A DNA stretch of 64,000 nt, from the NCBI RefSeq assembly GCF_000328475.2, contig NC_026487.1:620001-684000 (forward strand). Reading direction: 5' to 3'. A program made the position numbers and the translations under genes. The notes under the pieces are model-generated. The model was not told the origin of the DNA, ran no database searches, and was given only the letters and a program-made list of their open reading frames with translations. This document shows positions 58,446-64,000 of the stretch, one piece after another (positions within the stretch are counted from its first letter, which is position 1; every line of letters begins with the position of its first letter). This stretch comes from Mycosarcoma maydis (Eukaryota; Basidiomycota; Ustilaginomycetes; Ustilaginales).

Positions 58446-61310
58446 ATGGAGCGGGTGCAGTATCAGCTCGAACGTTCCGTTCCACAGCTTCAGCTGCTCG
58501 ATGAGAATGGCGTCTTCACCAAAGAGCAGCTCCGATCTATCACGACCCAGCGTCAGACATTTGAGGGCCGCCTGGTACGAAGGAGTCCAGACAAGAACGA
58601 CTTTCTCCGATATGCAGAATTTGAACGCAATCTCGCCGACCTCATCAATGTCAAGGCCAATCGTATCGGTCTACCGCGCTCCTTTCACCGCGATAATGCG
58701 GCAGTTCACACCGGTCATATTGTGGCCATCTACGAGCGACTCGTGCTCAAGTTCAAATACGATGTCGATGCGTGGCAGCAATACATTGCCTTTGCAAAGA
58801 GCAGAAAGATGCGGGTAGTTACTGGCAGAGTATATGCTCGGGCTCTGTCCTTGCATCCCAATCATGTAGCCCTCTGGCTTGCTGCCGCTGCTTACGAGTT
58901 GAACGACAATTCTTCCACCACAGCAGCTCGATCACTTCTTCAGCGTGCTCTTCGGCTCAACCGTCTTCCGTGGAAGCAAGAAAGTCCGCGAAGCTCTGCA
59001 TCTATCGGTACCAAGCGTGCCAGCAATGGCGACTCTTCTGAATCCAACAAGCGCTTCCGTTACGGCAGCCCCGAAACCGCCCACAACGTTGCAGAGCAAA
59101 CGCAATATGCAGCTTCCGGTCCTGCCACACTCAAGCTTTCGTCTCGCGAAGCGGATCTGCTCCGACTCTGGGTCGAGTACATTCGGATGGAGCTAGTCTT
59201 TATTGAACGTCTGCGCAGGCGTTGGCTCGTGCTCGGGCTTGAATGGGATGCTCAGCATGTCGACACCAATGATGCTATCGGCTCCACTTCCGACTCGACA
59301 GAAGCTCAACAAGCAGCTGTCGATCTAGATTCGCACGAGAAGCAGGCTAATGTGCTGACCGCACAAGAGAGCGACGAGGATCAGGAGACGATATTGCTCA
59401 GCCAGGTGCCCGACAAAGACGACGACGCAAAGGACCAAGCCGTAGAAGACGCAAATGCCAAGCCCAACACATTTACGCCTAGAAAGATGACCAGCATTCC
59501 TCCAACACAGATCGCCATCTTGAGGGGCAACATCCCCATCTTCCTCATTGGTAGTGCACTTGAATCGCTGGCGCCGCATCTCCACTTTGTTCTGCTTGTT
59601 GCGCTCATCGAGCTGCTTCAATCCTTCCCTTTTGCCGAACCCATCAGCATCGATGCACCCAAGAGCGGTCAAGCACTCAGACGCCGCCTTCTCGACAGTG
59701 TCTATCAGCATCTTTCTGATCGTGAGCGATGGGGCTGGATTCATTTTGCACCAGCTGCTCTCGTTTCTTCCCTCCGCTCCTTTCGTCCCGACGCGCCCTA
59801 CTACGCACACGATTCGGACCTCACAGCTGCTCAGGTTGCCAATACAGAGGAGATGGACTCGCATCGACTTCTCACGTCCGCCAGTCATCTCCGTACCACG
59901 TTTTCCAACGAAATCGATGGCCTTCTCGAGCTAGCCACGCAGCTCAGAGGCGCTTCATCTTCCGGCCTTCAAAAGGCGTCCACTTCATCTTCGCCTTCTC
60001 ACGCTGTTCAGCTGATCTTGCAGCTTCTGCAGTCGCTGCTGACCGAAAGGAGCAATGTCGGCTCTAGAGCGTCGTCCGCGTATCACAAGCTGGCCCAATC
60101 GGGCGTGCTTCCAATAGCCGTAAGCGACGCCGTCGCACAACTGCGCACTCTTTGCGTACAAGCACCCATGAATACAGCAAAGGCCTCAGCGCGCAGCGCC
60201 AAGGCGACTTTTTACACCACTGCAGCTTTACTTGTCGAGATGCTGAGCGACGAGCAACGCTCTGGCATCGACGAACCTAATTTGTTGCGATACCTCGAAA
60301 CAGTGCAGATGCAGCTGGTCAAGGAAGCTCAAGCTGCTGGTCCTGGAATCGAGACAGCCCAGATGCGCGCCATCACTTTGCGTAAGAAGGTAGAGGCAAC
60401 GCTTTCCCTGCAAGACGATAGGGAGCGCAGCAAAAAGCTCAACAAGCTCAGAGAGCAGCTCAAGGAAGCCACCAGCAGCGCGCACTATCCTGCCAGCGAT
60501 GAACTTTGGGGACTGCGTATCCTCGTGACCTCTAGCCTCGCCAGGATTTCGGAAAAGTCGGTGCACGACAGCCGTGATGCCATTGCATCTGATTGGCGTC
60601 GTGGCCTGCAAGCGTGCTCTGAGCAAGTAGATGTGGATGCCACCTTCTCAGCAGAGACCAGCTTGTGGTCGCGCTTTTTCGACTGGCTAGACAATGGTGT
60701 ACTTGGCTCAGAGGATCAGGGTCGCAAGGAGATCAAGACGTCCTTCCGCTACAGCTCAGAGCAGTACCGATGGGCCGTACGCGAGACAGCTTCACTACTC
60801 TCGCGCAGCCTCAACAGTAAGGTCCTTGATCTCGAAGCGGTGCATCAGTATCGCCAAGATGTGCACGATCTGGGCGTGCTTCGCTACATTCGACTCAGCC
60901 GTGCACTCGACCAACACGACGACATCATCTCATGGCTGCTTCAATCTAGCTTTGCTTCCCATCAAGCGTGGCTCGAGATCATCTCAGAGTTGCAGGATCA
61001 AGAGTCAAAGGGAGAGGCTGGGATGAAGCAGTCCTCGAAAGACGCTAAACTGATCGTAAAGATATTCAACAAGTTGCTCCAGATCAAGTCGAACAATGTC
61101 GAAGTCTGGACTGCGTATCTCACTTATTTGGCAGTTAGAGACATGACGGATGCTCTCAAAGCTCTCGAAAGATGTCGCAGCACTTTAAACAAGAGCGAAT
61201 ACAAATTGGCGGAGAAAGAGTGGTTGCGCGTCTGCGAAGACTTGCAAAGCCGTTCGACCACTGCTGATGACGGCGAGGAGGACGAGGACAATAGTGAAGG
61301 CGAAGAGTAG
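58446..61310 (+). CDS. UTP6: U3 snoRNP/SSU processome component Utp6
   Basis: A nucleolar protein for 18S rRNA processing. The protein is 954 residues. The N-terminus matches the U3-associated domain of this family (about 4-85: VQYQLERSVPQLQLLDE to LRYAEFERNL). HAT (half-a-TPR) repeats follow (about 90-165) and more occur in the C-terminal third, with a last one near 895-925 and an acidic tail ending EEDEDNSEGEE. The middle (about 165-340) is an acidic, low-complexity insertion not needed in shorter relatives. The yeast protein is about 440 residues and the human about 600, so this one is much longer. The ATG at 58446 (CAATATGG) has A at -3. No introns. It is convergent with ATP11. The identification is based on the first 170 residues and overall HAT architecture. 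Confidence 0.9.
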   Translation: MERVQYQLERSVPQLQLLDENGVFTKEQLRSITTQRQTFEGRLVRRSPDKNDFLRYAEFERNLADLINVKANRIGLPRSFHRDNAAVHTGHIVAIYERLVLKFKYDVDAWQQYIAFAKSRKMRVVTGRVYARALSLHPNHVALWLAAAAYELNDNSSTTAARSLLQRALRLNRLPWKQESPRSSASIGTKRASNGDSSESNKRFRYGSPETAHNVAEQTQYAASGPATLKLSSREADLLRLWVEYIRMELVFIERLRRRWLVLGLEWDAQHVDTNDAIGSTSDSTEAQQAAVDLDSHEKQANVLTAQESDEDQETILLSQVPDKDDDAKDQAVEDANAKPNTFTPRKMTSIPPTQIAILRGNIPIFLIGSALESLAPHLHFVLLVALIELLQSFPFAEPISIDAPKSGQALRRRLLDSVYQHLSDRERWGWIHFAPAALVSSLRSFRPDAPYYAHDSDLTAAQVANTEEMDSHRLLTSASHLRTTFSNEIDGLLELATQLRGASSSGLQKASTSSSPSHAVQLILQLLQSLLTERSNVGSRASSAYHKLAQSGVLPIAVSDAVAQLRTLCVQAPMNTAKASARSAKATFYTTAALLVEMLSDEQRSGIDEPNLLRYLETVQMQLVKEAQAAGPGIETAQMRAITLRKKVEATLSLQDDRERSKKLNKLREQLKEATSSAHYPASDELWGLRILVTSSLARISEKSVHDSRDAIASDWRRGLQACSEQVDVDATFSAETSLWSRFFDWLDNGVLGSEDQGRKEIKTSFRYSSEQYRWAVRETASLLSRSLNSKVLDLEAVHQYRQDVHDLGVLRYIRLSRALDQHDDIISWLLQSSFASHQAWLEIISELQDQESKGEAGMKQSSKDAKLIVKIFNKLLQIKSNNVEVWTAYLTYLAVRDMTDALKALERCRSTLNKSEYKLAEKEWLRVCEDLQSRSTTADDGEEDEDNSEGEE

Positions 61311-61509
61311 GAAGCCTTTCCAGCTAACACGCAAGAGTAAGTCGGAAATCCTCTTTTTCGCATCGATGCTGAATGAAGCATTTCATAAGTTCAAATGCGA
61401 TTTTGGTTGACCCAGAGCGAGTCCAGACTGTGCTGCAAGTTTAGTGGAGGCGATGCATGTCCACAATACACGTCGCTGAAAGGACCTGTGGAAAGCTTGA
61501 TCACCGACA
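61311..61509. terminator. convergent 3' region UTP6 / ATP11
   Basis: 199 bases between converging stop codons. No gene or array is seen. Confidence 0.4.
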
Positions 61510-62700
61510 TTAGAGGCGAAAGGCTACATTGACGAGTTCTTCCACGTCAAACTCTTCGGGCTTTTTGTGGAAATCGTGAAGGAGCTTGGCGCATGCAGAC
61601 TGATCCCCTTCAGCGTCGGTTGGTGGCGTCGAAGAGGAGGGCAGGTAGAAGCGTTGGAGGGTGAGAGCGAGCAGCTGCGCTTGCGCCTGATCGATTCGAC
61701 CGCCCTTGCCTGTCTTTTCGTTGAGTCCTGTTACTTCGCCTCTCATCAGTACTAGACCGTTGCTTTGGCAGAGATCTGTGTAGAAAGTGAGGATGAGAAC
61801 TGGTTGACTGAAATCTTGCTTCAGCTTGTACTCGGCCAGAGGCGTGAAGAGGGTGGTGGACGACGGAGGCGCACCCAGCGCGGCTGCGCTCGGAATCACG
61901 GCCCATTCGAGGAACTGCATCTCAAAAGCTTCTTTGGACGCACCTGACACCTCGGAATCCTCATCAATCACTTGGCGTGGTAGTGGTAGGACGAATTGAG
62001 GATATCTTCGAGCATTTGCAAGCATTACGAGGTAGCGTTCGGTAGGGATCACAGCCGAGAGCTTGTTCTTGATGGTGTGATATCCGGCCCAGAGCTTGGT
62101 GATGGTCTCTACATCTTGTGTCATGAGCTTCTCGACGTCAAGAATCTTGCTAAGAGGCTTGATCGGACTTTCTTGTGCACCGGTGGGAGTAGAGTGTACT
62201 TGGCCGGAAGCGAGTTTCTTCGCAGCTTCAGCTTTGGATCGATGCTGAATGGATTGTGCTATCGCTTGGTCGCGTTTCTCTACCTCTGACAGAGACTCTG
62301 TAGTTTTAAGTTTCGCTTCAGACGATGTCGTTGTCGAACGAGACATGGGCTCAGATGGCTTGACTGCGGCAATTTCGAGGGATCGGCGTTTGAACTCTTC
62401 GGGTGAAAGGCCTTGCTGCATGGCTTTGACCTTGATCTTGGCTTCATATTCGCGAAGTTTGCGATCACGCTTCTGTTTCACTGATACTCGATGATCTCGG
62501 AGGAAGGAAGAAGTAGCACTTGAGGATTGAGCTTCGCTGTTTTCTCCAGCTTGGCCATCAGATTTAAGATGGGACCAGGAGAAGGGCAGTGGCGGAGACA
62601 CTTGGGCCAGGCAGGGCCGAGCTATACAGAGTGTGCGAGCGTGAGAGCTAGACACAATTGGTGCGCAAATGACGCGGCCTGAACTGCCGAGAGACCTCAT
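61510..62700 (-). CDS. ATP11: mitochondrial F1-ATPase assembly chaperone Atp11
   Basis: A mitochondrial matrix chaperone that holds the F1 beta subunit until assembly. The protein is 396 residues. The first 45 or so residues are basic and hydroxyl-rich (MRSLGSSGRVICAP...), a likely presequence. A charged helical linker (about 70-130) follows. The conserved core begins near 180 with ILDVEKLMTQDVETITKLWAGYHT and continues to the C-terminus, including LARYPQF-like and LAEYKL blocks. The start at ATG 62700 is chosen over the TTG-started extension of 43 codons. No introns are seen. It is divergent from the NmrA-like gene, with the 11-copy heptamer array 133 bases upstream of its start codon. Confidence 0.93.
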   Translation of the reverse strand: MRSLGSSGRVICAPIVSSSHARTLCIARPCLAQVSPPLPFSWSHLKSDGQAGENSEAQSSSATSSFLRDHRVSVKQKRDRKLREYEAKIKVKAMQQGLSPEEFKRRSLEIAAVKPSEPMSRSTTTSSEAKLKTTESLSEVEKRDQAIAQSIQHRSKAEAAKKLASGQVHSTPTGAQESPIKPLSKILDVEKLMTQDVETITKLWAGYHTIKNKLSAVIPTERYLVMLANARRYPQFVLPLPRQVIDEDSEVSGASKEAFEMQFLEWAVIPSAAALGAPPSSTTLFTPLAEYKLKQDFSQPVLILTFYTDLCQSNGLVLMRGEVTGLNEKTGKGGRIDQAQAQLLALTLQRFYLPSSSTPPTDAEGDQSACAKLLHDFHKKPEEFDVEELVNVAFRL

Positions 62701-62832
62701 ACTGCCTTGGTGATTTTGTCTTGTTGAGAAGGCAAAAACTGAGCTCGTGGTAGGTAGGTAGTGAGTGACAGCCAAGCTAACGATGCTGAAAAAAGCCTCT
62801 CGGATCTCGGGTAGCAACACTTTGCTCAATTC

Positions 62833-62909
62833 GTGAATCGTGAATCGTGAATCGTGAATCGTGAATCGTGAATCGTGAATCGTGAATCGTGAATCGTGAA
62901 TCGTGAATC
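62833..62909. repeat. (GTGAATC) tandem array, 11 perfect copies
   Basis: Eleven perfect 7-base units. Immediately after them the word reverses to CACGAATC/CACAAATC units up to about 62950, so the array ends in an inverted, decayed partner. It lies between divergent ATP11 and NmrA-like genes. Confidence 0.97.
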
Positions 62910-62953
62910 ACGAATCACAAATCACAAAATCACGAATCACGAATCATGAATCT
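62910..62953. repeat. decayed inverted partner of the GTGAATC array
   Basis: Units ACGAATC, ACAAATC, ACAAAATC, ACGAATC, ACGAATC, ATGAATC: the same heptamer in reverse orientation with substitutions and one insertion. Confidence 0.85.
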
Positions 62954-63678
62954 CGCCTGTCGCCGTCGCACGTTGCTTCACACTCGTGACTGTGCTTGTG
63001 CTATAACCTTATCCGGAATGGGCGTGTCGTAACCCTCACGCCTAATCACATTATTGCCGTTCCGAGTCCGGCTGGTCTGCCGAGACGTAAAGGCACCTGA
63101 TTGATTATGTTCTGGTCCACATTGTGATGAATCGACATTATTTCCGCGGATCCAGTTTTAATTCGACTGACACCGCGCATCTCTGCGGATGTGCCGGCTG
63201 CGCATCGGAAAAGCAACTAGGGTCGGGCTTTAGCATCAGATAACTGACAGATGAGTTTCATATCTCCGTCTCGAAAATCGCTGTTGCCCTCCCTAAAACG
63301 TCGACCCAGCTGGTACGAACACTTGAGGCTGAACAGAGCGTATCCCCGACCGGAAAACACGAAGTCGCTTAGCCCCGTGCCCCATTTCTTGCATACGCAT
63401 CTCGAAACGCTTCTATGCCGCTGTGCTGATGTTCAAAATTCGGAACGTGTCATGTTGCTGCTCATGCTCCGCCAACGGACGTGTCCCGTGCACGGCTTTC
63501 ACGAGAACCTCCAAGCGACGTACAACGTCGATGTAGATTGTATAAATGCCATCATAATGGGCTGTTGTATTCAAGCTCAAGCTCATGCTCACTACGCCTA
63601 GCATTCGCGCACCTTCCCCATACTGCAACCCAGCTGGTCTCGCTTCAACGCAATTGCACCTCTCTCCGCTTGCGAAAC

Positions 63679-64000
63679 ATGTCGTCAACTAAGAAGCTCC
63701 TCACTGTATTTGGTGCTACGGGTAAACAGGGCGGCAGTGTCATCCGCACTGTCCTCAAGACCCCGACACTGAACGCCAAGTACTCGCTCCGAGGCATCAC
63801 TCGCGACCCCTCAAAACCAGCTGCGCAGGAGCTCGCTAACCAAGGTGTCGACGTTGTCCGTGCCAATCTTGATGACCCTGCCTCTCTGAAGGAGGCGATC
63901 AGCGGCTCATATGGCGTCTTTGCTGTCACAAACTTCTGGGAGGCGGCTGACGGTTCAAAAGAGACGCAGCAGGGTCGTAATATCGTCGATGCATCCATCG
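63679..64000 (+). CDS. NmrA-like NAD(P)-binding protein (partial, runs off the right edge)
   Basis: A Rossmann-fold protein of the NmrA/HSCARG-like group of atypical short-chain dehydrogenases; these often sense redox state or act as regulators. Only the first 107 codons are in the window. The sequence begins MSSTKKLLTVFGATGKQGGS, with the nucleotide-binding GATGKQGG at 12-19, and includes RGITRDPSKPAAQELANQG and VVRANLDDPASLKEA, both typical of this family. The ATG at 63679 (AAACATGTC) has A at -3. The gene continues to the right beyond 64000, so neither its length nor any intron is known. Confidence 0.9.
   Translation, partial: MSSTKKLLTVFGATGKQGGSVIRTVLKTPTLNAKYSLRGITRDPSKPAAQELANQGVDVVRANLDDPASLKEAISGSYGVFAVTNFWEAADGSKETQQGRNIVDASI

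Larger units (their letters stand above)
62701..63678. promoter_or_regulatory. divergent ATP11/NmrA-like promoter region
   Basis: 978 bases between start codons, with the longest heptamer array of the window near the ATP11 side. On the NmrA side there are several CGG/CCG words (TCCGCGGATC at 63144, CTGCGGATG at 63183, CATCGG at 63206). An ORF of 116 codons at 63251-63601 begins with ATG but has low protein character and is not called. Confidence 0.5.

Noticed and set aside
62833..62953. Telomere-like or centromere-like satellite
   Set aside because: The unit is not a TTAGGG-type repeat, the arrays are very short, and they lie between housekeeping genes.
63251..63601. 116-codon ORF upstream of the NmrA-like gene
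   Set aside because: It begins with ATG but its translation has no protein character or recognisable motif and it lies in a promoter region.
1..64000. tRNA, 5S rRNA or other RNA genes
   Set aside because: I looked for internal-promoter and T-loop-like sequences and found no candidate that folds convincingly by eye. Small nucleolar RNAs cannot be excluded without a computed search.
1..64000. Transposable elements
   Set aside because: No reverse transcriptase, transposase, long terminal repeat pair or target duplication was recognised.

Overview
This is nuclear DNA from a fungus, most likely a smut (Ustilaginomycotina, Ustilaginaceae). The evidence is a dense set of single-copy eukaryotic housekeeping genes that are mostly intron-free, rare introns with GTACGT/GTAAGT/GTAGGT donors, long coding regions with a strong GC third-position preference (which creates long antisense open frames), fungal-type proteins (bifunctional HIS7, LIM-RhoGAP, Vps27, Atp11, Utp6), and intergenic DNA littered with a 7-base motif. 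No tRNA, rRNA, CRISPR array or recognisable transposon was found. The species is not determined.

Layout, left to right: possible 3' tail of an unknown gene (2-118); ADE12 (-); primase large subunit PRI2 (-) divergent from nucleoporin NUP155/NUP170 (+); pyruvate dehydrogenase E1 alpha (-, one intron) divergent from a tiny complex I subunit of the NDUFB2 type (+, one intron); SWI3/RSC8-type chromatin remodeller subunit (-); PhoD-like phosphatase (-) divergent from HIS7 (+); a serine-rich conserved-looking orphan (-); secreted aspartic protease (-); ABCC/MRP-type ABC transporter (-); ESCRT-0 subunit VPS27 (-) divergent from RPB1 (+, one intron near the start codon); LIM-C1-RhoGAP (-); Rab8/Sec4-type GTPase (-) divergent from UTP6 (+); ATP11 (-) divergent from an NmrA-like gene (+) that runs off the right edge.

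The genes are not an operon or a cluster for one pathway. They cover purine and histidine synthesis, DNA replication priming, transcription, ribosome assembly, nuclear pores, mitochondrial energy metabolism, and polarised secretion/endosomal sorting (Rab8, RhoGAP and VPS27 would act in the same general trafficking and polarity network).

The most unusual signal is outside the genes: a heptamer, GTGAATC (reverse complement GATTCAC), is scattered in both orientations through most intergenic regions, and forms tandem arrays of about 9.6 copies at 54795 and 11 copies at 62833. Unrelated intergenic arrays (CTCACGA, TCACGCT, AGCAGCR) also have a 7-base period. Other points worth checking are two look-alike small upstream ORFs sharing a 14-base start context in the VPS27/RPB1 interval, a roughly 100-residue N-terminal extension on the Rab GTPase, an enlarged UTP6, and an irregular, serine-7-poor RPB1 tail.
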